DNA of 64,000 bases from an uncultured Paracoccaceae bacterium. Its GTDB lineage: Bacteria > Pseudomonadota > Alphaproteobacteria > Rhodobacterales > Rhodobacteraceae. The position numbers and the translations under genes are program-made. Below, piece by piece: positions 25,659 through 33,662 of the stretch. Position 1 is the first letter of the stretch. Each line of letters starts with the position of its first letter. The stretch spans positions 1-64,000 of the forward strand of contig CANMTD010000008.1 of NCBI GenBank assembly GCA_947500775.1, in the 5' to 3' direction. The notes beneath the pieces are model-generated. The model was not told the origin of the DNA, did not search any database, and saw only the letters and a list, made by a program, of their open reading frames with translations.

Positions 25659-26128
25659 GACGCATCCCCCGCTTCGTTTCGTCTGAGAATTTCGGACACG
25701 GTGTTTTCATCCTCCGAGCCCAAATCTTCAAATGCCTCTTGCTTTCGCCGACTCATCAGTACCCCACCACCAACGAAAACCCCGATGAGGACGAAAGCGA
25801 TCGGCGCAAACCAAAGCGCGTAGGTCGCAGGCTCCAGAGGCGGCTTCAGCAGCACGTAATCCCCGTACCGCGCCCGAATGTATTCGATCACCTCGGTGTC
25901 AGCGTCTCCGGTGACCAGTCGCTCGCGTACGAGCAGACGCAAGTCCCGCGCCACACCCGCGTTCGAGCTGTCGATGTCCTGGTTTTGACAGACGACGCAT
26001 CGTAGATCCTTGGAAATCTCCCGCGCACGCTGTTCCAATACCGGGTCGCTCAGCATTTCGTCCGGTTCGACCGCATTGGCGGCAAAGGGAAAGAGCCCGA
26101 TGCAAAACGCGAAAATCAACTGTCTCAT
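25655..26128 (-). CDS. ccmH: Cytochrome c maturation protein CcmH
   Basis: A 157-residue membrane-anchored thiol protein with signal MRQLIFAFCIGLFPFAA and the family motif LRCVVCQNQDIDSSNAG, which reduces the CxxCH cysteines of apocytochrome c before haem ligation. A C-terminal membrane helix follows (LWFAPIAFVLIGVFVGGG). The ATG at 26128 starts the signal peptide; the ORF start at 26281 runs into ccmG and is rejected. It overlaps ccmG by 4 bases upstream and ccmI by 4 bases downstream. Confidence 0.92.
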   Translation of the reverse strand: MRQLIFAFCIGLFPFAANAVEPDEMLSDPVLEQRAREISKDLRCVVCQNQDIDSSNAGVARDLRLLVRERLVTGDADTEVIEYIRARYGDYVLLKPPLEPATYALWFAPIAFVLIGVFVGGGVLMSRRKQEAFEDLGSEDENTVSEILRRNEAGDAS

Positions 26129-26691
26129 AATGCTGCTCCATTTGGCAGTGCGCCTGCTTGCTTCAGGGCTTGCGTGAACCGTTCGACGGCGTCCGGACCG
26201 ACGACCGGCCCGACATAGCGAAACAAAACGGTACCACCGCCATCGACGATGAAGGTTTCCGGCACGCCTGACAGGCCCCATTCGATCCCGGTGCGGCCCG
26301 ACAGGTCGGACCCGATCCGCTCGTAGGGATTGCCGAGGTCATTGAGCCACTTCACGGCATCCTCTGGTTTGTCTTTGTAGTTGATGCCGAACAACCGCAT
26401 GCCCCCGCGTTCGACAAAGCGTGTCAACACGGCATGTTCCGCGCGGCAGGGCACGCACCAGGACGCAAAGACATTGACCACGACCGGTCGTTCGTTGCCG
26501 ACAAGATCGCTTCGGGCCAGGCCGGGTGTCTCCAACCCCGGCACGGGATCGAGATCGAACGCCGGGGCCGGTTGCGAGATCAGGACGGAAGGGATCTCAT
26601 TGGGATCCCGGTCGGGATTGAGCCCCCAGAGAAAAAACCCCCCGAATATGACCGCCGCAATAAACGGCAGCCCGGCAGTGAGACGTTTCAT
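26125..26691 (-). CDS. ccmG: Thiol-disulfide reductase CcmG/DsbE
   Basis: A 188-residue membrane-anchored thioredoxin-fold protein, with anchor LPFIAAVIFGGFFLWGL and active site FASWCVPCRAEHAVL. The GVPETFIVDGGG segment holds the cis-proline. It keeps CcmH and apocytochrome cysteines reduced in the periplasm. It lies 8 bases downstream of ccmF and overlaps ccmH by 4 bases. The likely electron source is the ScsB-like protein at 22349 or a chromosomal CcdA (inference). Confidence 0.92.
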   Translation of the reverse strand: MKRLTAGLPFIAAVIFGGFFLWGLNPDRDPNEIPSVLISQPAPAFDLDPVPGLETPGLARSDLVGNERPVVVNVFASWCVPCRAEHAVLTRFVERGGMRLFGINYKDKPEDAVKWLNDLGNPYERIGSDLSGRTGIEWGLSGVPETFIVDGGGTVLFRYVGPVVGPDAVERFTQALKQAGALPNGAAL

Positions 26692-26699
26692 CTTCTCTC

Positions 26700-28700
26700 C
26701 TACTCCGCAGGAACAGCATCGCTGGCTGGCTGTTTGGCGCGGCGCGGCGCCCCGACCCTCAAACGGCGATCCGACAAGGACAAACAGCCACCGATCACCA
26801 GCAAGATCGAGCCGATCCAGATCAGGTTGACGAGCGGTTCATAGAGGATCCGAAGGGTCCAGGCTCCGGCGTTGTTCACTTGATCGGAGGCCGGCGTTGC
26901 AATCGACGTATAGAGATCACCCGCCAATGTGGACCGGATGGCCGACTCCGTCGTCTGACTTTCCGCGACCGGGTAATACCGCCGTTCCGGGAACAGCTTC
27001 GTGACCAGTTCGCCATCCCGACGCACCACAAGGGTGCCGCGATCCGCGATGTAGTTCGGCCCTTGAACCTTTGCGGCCCCTTCGAAGGTGATGTCGAACC
27101 CGGCGATCGTGACTTCGGTCCCGGGGCCGGCAAAGACGATCTCCTCACTTTTCCATCCGGTCGAGCCGATCATCCCCATCATCAAAACGGCGACCCCGGC
27201 ATGGGCAAGCGTCATGCCGTGTGACGCACGTGGGAGGTTGCGCGCGCGTCTCGCGCTCTCCGCAAGGGGAACCTCGAACAGGCGGATGCGTAGCGCCCAT
27301 TCCCGTAGGGTTGCAAAAAGCAGCCACGCTGCACCGAGGATGGCAAGATAGGCCATGATCGGCCCACCGTTCAGAAGATACCATGCGGCCAAAGCTGCGA
27401 TGACCGCCAGCACGGCCACGAACCGAATGCGATCGAGCAAACCGGCGATATCAGCCCGCTTCCACGACAGGAATGGACCAAGACCCATGAACACGACCAG
27501 CGCCAGCATCATCGGAATGAAGGCCGCGTTGAAGAAAGGTGGACCCACCGAGATCTTGTCCCCGGTGACAGCTTCGAGGATCAGCGGATAAAGCGTCCCG
27601 AACAGGACCGTTCCCGTAGCGGCGGCCAGAATGAGGTTGTTCACGAGCAGCCCGGCTTCGCGGCTGATCGGGCGAAACAGACCACCCGGCTCCATTTCGG
27701 GCGCCCGCCAGGCGTAGAGCGCCAGCGACCCACCGATGGACACGGCCAGCAGACCCAGAATGTAAAGCCCGCGCTCTGGATCGACGGCGAAGGCATGCAC
27801 GGAGGTAAGCAGGCCGGATCGGACAATGAACGTGCCGAGAAGTGAAAGCGAGAAAGTCAGGATGGCAAGCAGGATGGTCCAGCTTTTGAACGCGTCGCGC
27901 TTTTCGGTGACGATGGCGGAATGCAGCAGCGCCGTGCCCAGAAGCCAGGGCATGAAGCTCACGTTCTCGACCGGGTCCCAGAACCACCAGCCGCCCCAGC
28001 CCAGTTCATAATAGGCCCACCAAGATCCAAGAGCGATACCTGCCGTAAGGCTGACCCACGCGGCCAATGTCCACGGGCGGACCCATCTGGCCCAGGCTGG
28101 ATCGACGCGCCCTTCCAGAAGAGCCGCAACGGCAAAGGAAAATACGATGGAGTAGCCGACATACCCGAAATACAAAAGCGGCGGGTGCATGGCGAGACCC
28201 ATGTCCTGAAGCAACGGGTTGAGGTCATTGCCGTCGAGCGGCGGCGGAAACACCCGCTCGAAGGGGTTCGACGTCAGCAGCAGGAAGGACAGGAAGCCGA
28301 CGCTGATCCACGCCTGCACCGACAAGGTGCGCGCCTTGGTCTCGGCGGGGATGTTCGATCCGAACCAGGCGACGCCCGCGCCGAACACCGCGAGTATCAG
28401 GATCCAGAGCAGCAGCGAACCCTCATGGCTGCCCCAGGTCCCGGCCACCTTGTAGAGCATCGGCTTGAGCGAATGGGAATTCTCGACGACGTTCCTGACG
28501 GTGAAGTCGCTGGCGATGAAGGCCTGCATCAGCGCTGCGAAGGCTATGGCCACAAACAGCACTTGTCCTATTGCCGTCGCCTGGGCGGATTTCATCCAGA
28601 CGGCGTTTCCACGCGATGCACCTGCAATCGGCAGAACGCTTTGAACAAGTGCGAGGGCCAGCGCGAGGGCCAGTGCGAAGTGACCAATTTCCGGGAACAT
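26700..28700 (-). CDS. ccmF: Cytochrome c haem lyase subunit CcmF
   Basis: A 666-residue integral membrane protein of the haem-ligation complex. It carries the CcmF/CcmC WWD signature GWGGWWFWDPVENVSF (about residues 230-245), flanking His residues, and about fourteen membrane helices ending with a periplasmic domain. I chose the ATG at 28700 (MFPEIGHFALALALA); the longer ORF to 28979 is not hydrophobic there and overlaps the SHOCT gene. It heads ccmF-G-H-I. ccmABCDE are absent, so haem delivery by CcmE must come from the chromosome. Confidence 0.93.
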   Translation of the reverse strand: MFPEIGHFALALALALALVQSVLPIAGASRGNAVWMKSAQATAIGQVLFVAIAFAALMQAFIASDFTVRNVVENSHSLKPMLYKVAGTWGSHEGSLLLWILILAVFGAGVAWFGSNIPAETKARTLSVQAWISVGFLSFLLLTSNPFERVFPPPLDGNDLNPLLQDMGLAMHPPLLYFGYVGYSIVFSFAVAALLEGRVDPAWARWVRPWTLAAWVSLTAGIALGSWWAYYELGWGGWWFWDPVENVSFMPWLLGTALLHSAIVTEKRDAFKSWTILLAILTFSLSLLGTFIVRSGLLTSVHAFAVDPERGLYILGLLAVSIGGSLALYAWRAPEMEPGGLFRPISREAGLLVNNLILAAATGTVLFGTLYPLILEAVTGDKISVGPPFFNAAFIPMMLALVVFMGLGPFLSWKRADIAGLLDRIRFVAVLAVIAALAAWYLLNGGPIMAYLAILGAAWLLFATLREWALRIRLFEVPLAESARRARNLPRASHGMTLAHAGVAVLMMGMIGSTGWKSEEIVFAGPGTEVTIAGFDITFEGAAKVQGPNYIADRGTLVVRRDGELVTKLFPERRYYPVAESQTTESAIRSTLAGDLYTSIATPASDQVNNAGAWTLRILYEPLVNLIWIGSILLVIGGCLSLSDRRLRVGAPRRAKQPASDAVPAE

Positions 28701-28765
28701 GGCGTTCTTTCCTATCCAGTGTCGGTGGGCGTCGCGTCGGACGGCTTTGGCGTCCGCGGCGGGGT

Positions 28766-29071
28766 CTATTCGTCGAGCGTTGCTTTGCGGTGACGGAACT
28801 CTTCTTCGTCGATTTCCCCATTCGCAAAGCGGCGCCGGAGCGCTTCCTGCGCGTCCGAGTCCGGGGGACGGGTGCCATTGTCCCGCAGCCTGAGTACCAG
28901 AAACACGATCAATGCGATCACGGCGCCCCAGAAGGCGAGCATCATGAAGCCGCCCATAAAGCCATAGCCTCCGCCCCATATGTGACCTGTCCAGGAGCCT
29001 GGACCATCAGCTCGCGCCATGCTGGCGGGCAAGCTGGCCAGCAACGTTGGAATGAGCGTTTTCAGTTTCAT
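28766..29071 (-). CDS. Small exported membrane protein with SHOCT domain
   Basis: A 101-residue protein with a signal peptide ending MARA, a Gly/Trp-rich segment (WTGHIWGGGYGFMGGF), one membrane helix, and a C-terminal SHOCT-type motif EALRRRFANGEIDEEEFRHRKATL. SHOCT modules are short oligomerisation elements on membrane proteins. This kind of gene commonly accompanies copper two-component systems. Its start lies 65 bases inside the 3' end of the histidine kinase gene, in another frame, so the two are probably coupled. Confidence 0.78.
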   Translation of the reverse strand: MKLKTLIPTLLASLPASMARADGPGSWTGHIWGGGYGFMGGFMMLAFWGAVIALIVFLVLRLRDNGTRPPDSDAQEALRRRFANGEIDEEEFRHRKATLDE

Positions 29072-30476
29072 CTGTTTCTCCTTCGATTAGTTCGCTTTCA
29101 TCCAGTGGGATGGTGACAACAGCGCGCAAACCCGCGCTGTTATGGTTGACCAGCTGGATATCGCCGCCATGGGATTGGACGATTGTCCTCGCGATTGAGA
29201 GCCCAAGCCCATAACCGCCCGTTTCCAGAGACCTCGATTGCTCGAGGCGATAGAAGGGATCGAAGACCTTTTCCAACTGGTCGACGGGAATGCCGGGCCC
29301 ATTGTCATCGATGTTGAGTACGAGGTTCGAACCGTGGGTCGCCCAGCTGACTTTTGCGGCACCACCGTAGCGAACGGCGTTCTCAAGCAAGTTCCTCAGT
29401 GCCCTTCGGAACGCGTTGGGTCGAAGCCGCACGGCAACATCATCACTCGGGGCAAAGGTGCAGTGTGCCGCCATATCGCTGCACAAGCTGTCCAGAAAAT
29501 TGCGCAGATCGACCACTTCGGAGCCTTCTGATCCGGTAAGGCCCCGTGCAAAGGTGAGCGTCGCTTCGACCATACTCTGCATCTCTTCGACCGATGCGAT
29601 GAGGCTGTCCCGCGTCTCTTCTTCGTCAACCAGCTCCGCGCGGACACGCATAGCAGTCAACGGCGAGCGTAAATCGTGACCAAGCGCTGCGAGCATCCGT
29701 GTCCGATCACTGACAAACCGGGTCAGCCGTCGTTGCATGCGGTTGAAGGCGACGGTCAGATCCCTGACCTCGGTCGGCCCTGCGACGGTCAATTCAGGCA
29801 CATCCTCGCCCCGGCCAAGATGGTCCGAGGCCTTCGACAGGTGCCGCAAAGGACGCGTCAGGCGCGTCATGACAAACCAGAAAATCGCCACCAAAAGCAG
29901 TCCGGCGGAAATTCCAAAGGTCAGCATCGAATAGAAAGGCCATTGGATTGGTGGACGCTCGAACCGCGTTCCGACATTCAGCCAACGCGCTCCCTTAATG
30001 GCGATCGACAGGTTCATTTCAACCGCTGTCAACTCTCCGCGCATCATCGCGAGATGCATTTCCGTCATTTCGTCAGAAAGATTGGGCAAGGGCCTCAATT
30101 CGCCCTCGATCTCGTGCAGTTCAACGCGAATATCGCGGCTGTAGCTATCGTCCATTAGCGCACGGATACGCCCTTCAACAAGGTCGCCATGCGAATGACT
30201 GGTGTGTTCCACACTCGGAGCGTCTGACAGATCAAACCGGATAAGTGGTGAATTTGCCGCGCGAAGGATGGAATTCTGCAGGTCCAACGGGGCCTCTTCG
30301 ATCAACCGCGCCACATTCGCTGCGCGTCCAGCAGCCTCGAACCCCAAAGCAGCACGGATGGCCAGGCTGCGCTCGTCAGCGAACAGGAACAGGCTGATCG
30401 CCTGGGCCACGACAAGTGCCGCGACCACAAGCAGGATCAACTGGCCGCTCAGAGATCTCATCGCACGGCGCATCAC
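29007..30476 (-). CDS. Membrane sensor histidine kinase, probable metal sensor
   Basis: A 489-residue kinase with two membrane helices (about residues 12-32 and 181-203) around a 145-residue periplasmic domain, a HAMP linker, an H-box MLAALGHDLRSPLTAMR (phospho-His267), and HATPase motifs NLLENAVRYGG, DDNGPGIP and GGYGLGLSIA. The periplasmic domain contains His91, His94 and His96 in EHTSHSHGD, and Met137, Met140, His141, Met144 and Met145 in EMTEMHLAMM, plausible Cu(I) or Ag(I) ligands. The gene overlaps the response regulator by four bases. Specificity for copper is inferred from these residues and the neighbours. Confidence 0.9.
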   Translation of the reverse strand: MMRRAMRSLSGQLILLVVAALVVAQAISLFLFADERSLAIRAALGFEAAGRAANVARLIEEAPLDLQNSILRAANSPLIRFDLSDAPSVEHTSHSHGDLVEGRIRALMDDSYSRDIRVELHEIEGELRPLPNLSDEMTEMHLAMMRGELTAVEMNLSIAIKGARWLNVGTRFERPPIQWPFYSMLTFGISAGLLLVAIFWFVMTRLTRPLRHLSKASDHLGRGEDVPELTVAGPTEVRDLTVAFNRMQRRLTRFVSDRTRMLAALGHDLRSPLTAMRVRAELVDEEETRDSLIASVEEMQSMVEATLTFARGLTGSEGSEVVDLRNFLDSLCSDMAAHCTFAPSDDVAVRLRPNAFRRALRNLLENAVRYGGAAKVSWATHGSNLVLNIDDNGPGIPVDQLEKVFDPFYRLEQSRSLETGGYGLGLSIARTIVQSHGGDIQLVNHNSAGLRAVVTIPLDESELIEGETDETENAHSNVAGQLARQHGAS

Positions 30477-31195
30477 GGCGCATCCTCGACATCGGCAGCC
30501 AGGCAGTATCCGCCGTTCCGCACAGTCTTGATGACACTCGGTCGCAATACATCCGGCTCGATTTTGCGACGGAGGCGGCTGATCTGATTGTCGATGGTGC
30601 GATCCATCGGGCCTGCCGTCCGACCAGCGGTCAGGTCAAGCAACTGGTCACGGCTGAGCACCATCCTCGCGCGTTCCAGCAGGACCGCCAGCAATTTGAA
30701 CTCGGAGGTCGTCAATGGCGTTTCGGTTGCGGCCTCGTCAATCAGCACCTGCCGGTCGGTATCCAGTATCCAGTGCGCAAAACAAATCTTCCTCCCAGCC
30801 AGGGTTCCGGCCACGGGTTCGTCGCGGTTGCTTCTCCGAAGAACCGACTTGATGCGGGCGAGCAGTTCTCGTGGATTGAATGGCTTGGCGAGATAATCGT
30901 CCGCACCGATTTCCAGCCCCACGATCCGATCCGTTTCCTCACCAAGCGCCGTTAGCATGATGATCGGAAGATCACCTTCTGGCGCAAGTCTGCGGCAAAC
31001 CGACAAACCGTCCTCGCCCGGCATCATGACATCGAGCACGAGCAGGTCGAAGTGACCGGTGGCCAGCTTGGCATCCATCTCCACGGCATCCCTGGCGACG
31101 GTCGTGCGCATTCCGTTCTTCTCCAGAAAGCGCGCGACGCTTTCACGTATCTGTGCGTGGTCATCCACGATAAGGATATGAGGTGGCGGTCCCAT
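30473..31195 (-). CDS. OmpR/PhoB-family response regulator
   Basis: A 240-residue regulator. The receiver domain has the acidic pair IVDDHAQ (Asp11/Asp12), the phospho-acceptor Asp55 in LLVLDVMMPGEDG and the lysine in DDYLAKPFNPREL. The C-terminal winged helix has LTTSEFKLLAVLLERARMVLSRDQLLDL and RTIDNQISRLRRKIE. It pairs with the kinase downstream. Two tandem TGTAnC elements lie in opposite orientation within 95 bases upstream of its start, suggesting autoregulation. Confidence 0.93.
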   Translation of the reverse strand: MGPPPHILIVDDHAQIRESVARFLEKNGMRTTVARDAVEMDAKLATGHFDLLVLDVMMPGEDGLSVCRRLAPEGDLPIIMLTALGEETDRIVGLEIGADDYLAKPFNPRELLARIKSVLRRSNRDEPVAGTLAGRKICFAHWILDTDRQVLIDEAATETPLTTSEFKLLAVLLERARMVLSRDQLLDLTAGRTAGPMDRTIDNQISRLRRKIEPDVLRPSVIKTVRNGGYCLAADVEDAP

Positions 31196-31241
31196 GGTGT
31201 CTTTCCTAAATCATCGTTGCATCGTGTTTCATGGGCAGAAT

Positions 31242-31257
31242 TGTAGCCATTTGTATC
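31242..31257 (+). promoter_or_regulatory. Candidate autoregulatory box TGTAGC-CATT-TGTATC
   Basis: A tandem 10-bp-spaced repeat just upstream of the response regulator start. It faces a second copy of opposite orientation at 31271-31286. The outer sequences form an inverted repeat ATTTGTATC...GATACAAAT. Confidence 0.5.
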
Positions 31258-31270
31258 AGGTCAGTCCCTT

Positions 31271-31286
31271 GCTACAGATGGATACA
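31271..31286 (-). promoter_or_regulatory. Candidate autoregulatory box, inverted copy
   Basis: On the minus strand: TGTATC-CATC-TGTAGC. Together with the box at 31242 it could control both the two-component operon and the divergent rhodanese gene. Confidence 0.5.
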
Positions 31287-31383
31287 AATCTGTGCCTGCA
31301 CCGTGTCGTGCTCCCGGGTAGCGTTGCTGGCATGTTATGTGACCTTTGGGATCGCAACCGATCAAAGGATGAGGTTTTCGAAT

Positions 31384-31857
31384 ATGGCTCTTGATTTGAA
31401 CCGGCGCCGTTTCATTCTGGGTGCTCATATGACGGTGCTGACCGTCACGGCGTCACCGCTGCTGGCGCAGAGCCGATCTGTCTGGTCGGCAGAGAATGCC
31501 TTTGACGCGCTTCTATCGGATACGGCGCGGATCATCGATGTCAGAACGCGCGAAGAGTGGCAAGAAACCGGCGTAGGTGCTGGTGTATGGCCGATAAGCA
31601 TGCACGCGTCCGGTTTTCCGGACCGATTGTTCAGGGCGAAGGAACTGAGCGGTGATCGCACCGTTGGACTGATCTGCGCCACTGGCGGACGCTCCGCATC
31701 GCTGCTTCGAGCGTTAAGACAAGCTGGTTATTCGGGCTACGCCGATATCTCGGAAGGGATGTTGGGATCAGGCGAAGGGCCTGGCTGGATCGCATCGAAC
31801 TTGCCGACCGTTCCGGTGGATGTCGCCCTGAACGGGTTGCCCCCCGCGTTGGCCTGA
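31384..31857 (+). CDS. Exported single-domain rhodanese
   Basis: A 157-residue protein with an N-terminal signal (LNRRRFILGAHMTVLTVTAS) and a rhodanese fold: RIIDVRTREEWQETG and the active-site loop GLICATGGRSAS, with the catalytic cysteine in CATGGRS. Periplasmic rhodaneses move sulfane sulfur or act on thiols. The ATG at 31384 was preferred because the twin-arginine-like signal starts there. It is divergent from the two-component operon, sharing the region with two TGTAnC boxes, so it may be a target of that system. Confidence 0.82.
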   Translation: MALDLNRRRFILGAHMTVLTVTASPLLAQSRSVWSAENAFDALLSDTARIIDVRTREEWQETGVGAGVWPISMHASGFPDRLFRAKELSGDRTVGLICATGGRSASLLRALRQAGYSGYADISEGMLGSGEGPGWIASNLPTVPVDVALNGLPPALA

Positions 31858-31946
31858 CCTGTGAAGAATCAATCGGTCCAGTTGTGCTAAAAAGCCTGAT
31901 GTATGGTCAGATTGACCTGTTTGAATAGGAAGACGGGTTTGGGGGT

Positions 31947-32384
31947 ATGACCGAGTTGATGGCCATGTTTGTCGGAATATGCGCGGCGATCCTGATGGGA
32001 ATTGTCCATCATTATGCGTTGTCGGGCATTCTGAAGTTTTCCCCGCAGCGGTCGGATGGCTCCGGCTTTCGGATCATCCTGACGTTTTCCGCGTTGCTGT
32101 TGCTGCACGTATTGGAACTTGTGACGCTCGCCGTGTTCAACACGATGGTGGTGGCAAGCGTTCTGCCGCAATCGTTCAGCAACAGCCCGCCGATGTTTCA
32201 GGATGTTCTCTATGTTACGGGCATCTCGTTCTCGACCCTTGGCTATTCGTCCATAGAGGTGGTCGGGCCCTTTCGACTGTTGCTGATGCTGCAATCGCTT
32301 TTGGGCTTCATGTTGCTGACCTGGTCAGCGACGTTTCTTTACTCAGCCTGCCAGCAAGTCTGGCAGAAGGCGAAAGATGACTGA
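31947..32384 (+). CDS. Two-pore-domain-like ion channel family protein
   Basis: A 145-residue membrane protein with about four hydrophobic segments. Near residue 95 is TGISFSTLGYSS, which resembles a degenerate K+-channel pore loop (T-x-G-Y) between two helices, as in the Ion_trans_2 family. A canonical TVGYG filter is absent, so ion selectivity is uncertain. It starts at the ATG at 31947 with GGGGGT just upstream. It lies between the rhodanese and the CueR-type promoter at 32508 and may have its own promoter. Confidence 0.6.
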   Translation: MTELMAMFVGICAAILMGIVHHYALSGILKFSPQRSDGSGFRIILTFSALLLLHVLELVTLAVFNTMVVASVLPQSFSNSPPMFQDVLYVTGISFSTLGYSSIEVVGPFRLLLMLQSLLGFMLLTWSATFLYSACQQVWQKAKDD

Positions 32385-32507
32385 AAATCGCCACGCGCGT
32401 CGGACATGAACCGGGCGTCAGCGTCAAATGCGTCCTGATATCGGTCCTTTGACCTCCCCGTGGAACGGTTGAGTGAGCGCCGCGTTGCGCGCGTGGATGA
32501 ATAACCC

Positions 32508-32538
32508 TTGACCTTCCAGTTGCTGGAATCCCTAGGTA
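32508..32538 (+). promoter_or_regulatory. CueR-type promoter/operator, start codon 8 bases from the -10
   Basis: TTGACC (32508-32513), a 19-bp spacer TTCCAGTTGCTGGAATCCC with a near-perfect dyad, then TAGGTA (32533-32538). It is the best match in the window. Predicted transcription begins near 32545, one base before the ATG at 32546. Confidence 0.88.
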
Positions 32539-32545
32539 CCAAGCC

Positions 32546-32995
32546 ATGGCACAGATTTTCAAAAAGACAGGCGATCACTTATCGCACCATCGACACGGGG
32601 ATATCTTGAAATTTCCCGTATGGGTTGGCGTGTTGATTGTCTTGCTCTCAATGCCGGCTCACTTGTTTTTGGATGAAAAGAGCTCGATAGCTCTTGCTTC
32701 GATCACGCTTGCTTTGATTGGCGGTGCCTATATCGGCTTTGGCGCCGCGGACGGCAGAGCGCGCGTGTTCTGGGCAGAGCTCGCCGTGGCCCTTTTGTTC
32801 GGCTCGGCAGCCTTCCTGGGGCTGATATGGCATTGGGCCTTCCTCCCCTTGGGCTTGGCCCTGCACGCCCTTTGGGACATGTCACACCACAATTCTTATC
32901 GTCTCGCCCGGATTCCGAACTGGTATATTCCATTCTGCGTGGCCTTTGACCTTTTGGCTGCGACGTTCTTCGTTCTGCTCTATGCCGTGTTTTGA
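32546..32995 (+). CDS. Small polytopic membrane protein, Cu-promoter controlled, unrecognised
   Basis: A 149-residue protein with a His-containing N-terminus (HLSHHRHGD) and four to five membrane helices. A conserved-looking segment HALWDMSHHNSYRLARIPNWYIP (cite residues 113-135) holds a His cluster near the C-terminus; it resembles small uncharacterised families such as DUF6010, but I am not sure. The ATG almost coincides with the predicted transcription start of a CueR-type promoter, so the mRNA would be leaderless, or the true start is the TTG at 32606 behind GGGGAT. It heads a unit with TVP38, CDF, sterol-desaturase-like and DUF411 genes. Confidence 0.65.
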   Translation: MAQIFKKTGDHLSHHRHGDILKFPVWVGVLIVLLSMPAHLFLDEKSSIALASITLALIGGAYIGFGAADGRARVFWAELAVALLFGSAAFLGLIWHWAFLPLGLALHALWDMSHHNSYRLARIPNWYIPFCVAFDLLAATFFVLLYAVF

Positions 32996-32998
32996 TCC

Positions 32999-33661
32999 AT
33001 GATGATGCGCGTTCTTCTTATTGCGGTGTTCCTGATGGGAGTCGTCGCATTGGCCTTCCCGGACGTCCTTGGCGTTGACATTCGCCTGCCGGATCGCGCG
33101 GAAATTGACCGCTGGATCGAGGCGGCAGGTCTTGCCGGACCAATTGTCATCGTGGCGCTTATGACAATCGCTATCGTGGCAAGCCCCCTGCCCTCGGCGC
33201 CGATCGCACTCGCCGCCGGAGCGGCTTATGGACACACGTACGGGACGCTCTTCGTCGTTCTAGGTGCGGAACTCGGTGCGCTTGCCGCCTTTGGTCTGGC
33301 CCGCGGCCTGGGTCGTCCCTTCGTTGAGCGTCATCTCGGTCAGAAGATTAACGCAGGCCTGTTCGGGTCCCAGAACACTCTGACCTTCCTGGTCTTCGGC
33401 AGTCGCCTGCTGCCGTTTCTGTCCTTCGATATGATCAGTTACGCCGCAGGTCTGAGCAAGCTGCATCTTTGGAGGTTCGCGCTGGCCACGATGGCCGGGA
33501 TTATTCCCGCAAGTTTTTTGCTCGCTCACATGGGCAGCCAGGCGATGAACGGAGATGCCCGCACCGCCACATGGACCGCGCTTGCGCTCGGTGGCTTTAC
33601 GGGCCTGTCGGTTCTCTTTGCCGCGACGCGAAAGACCGGTACGCAACGGGAGGAGAGCTGA
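32999..33661 (+). CDS. TVP38/TMEM64 (DedA-like) family membrane protein
   Basis: A 220-residue inner-membrane protein with a central SNARE-associated/VTT domain: APIALAAGAAYGHTYGTLFVVLGAEL (residues 66-91 roughly) and RLLPFLSFDMISYAAGLS, the second with the F-x-x-x(D/N) re-entrant segment. VTT proteins act in lipid scrambling or membrane homeostasis and some copies are linked to selenite or metal tolerance. It begins 3 bases after the previous stop and ends 1 base before the CDF start, so it is in one operon under the CueR-type promoter. Confidence 0.85.
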   Translation: MMMRVLLIAVFLMGVVALAFPDVLGVDIRLPDRAEIDRWIEAAGLAGPIVIVALMTIAIVASPLPSAPIALAAGAAYGHTYGTLFVVLGAELGALAAFGLARGLGRPFVERHLGQKINAGLFGSQNTLTFLVFGSRLLPFLSFDMISYAAGLSKLHLWRFALATMAGIIPASFLLAHMGSQAMNGDARTATWTALALGGFTGLSVLFAATRKTGTQREES

Positions 33662-33662
33662 T

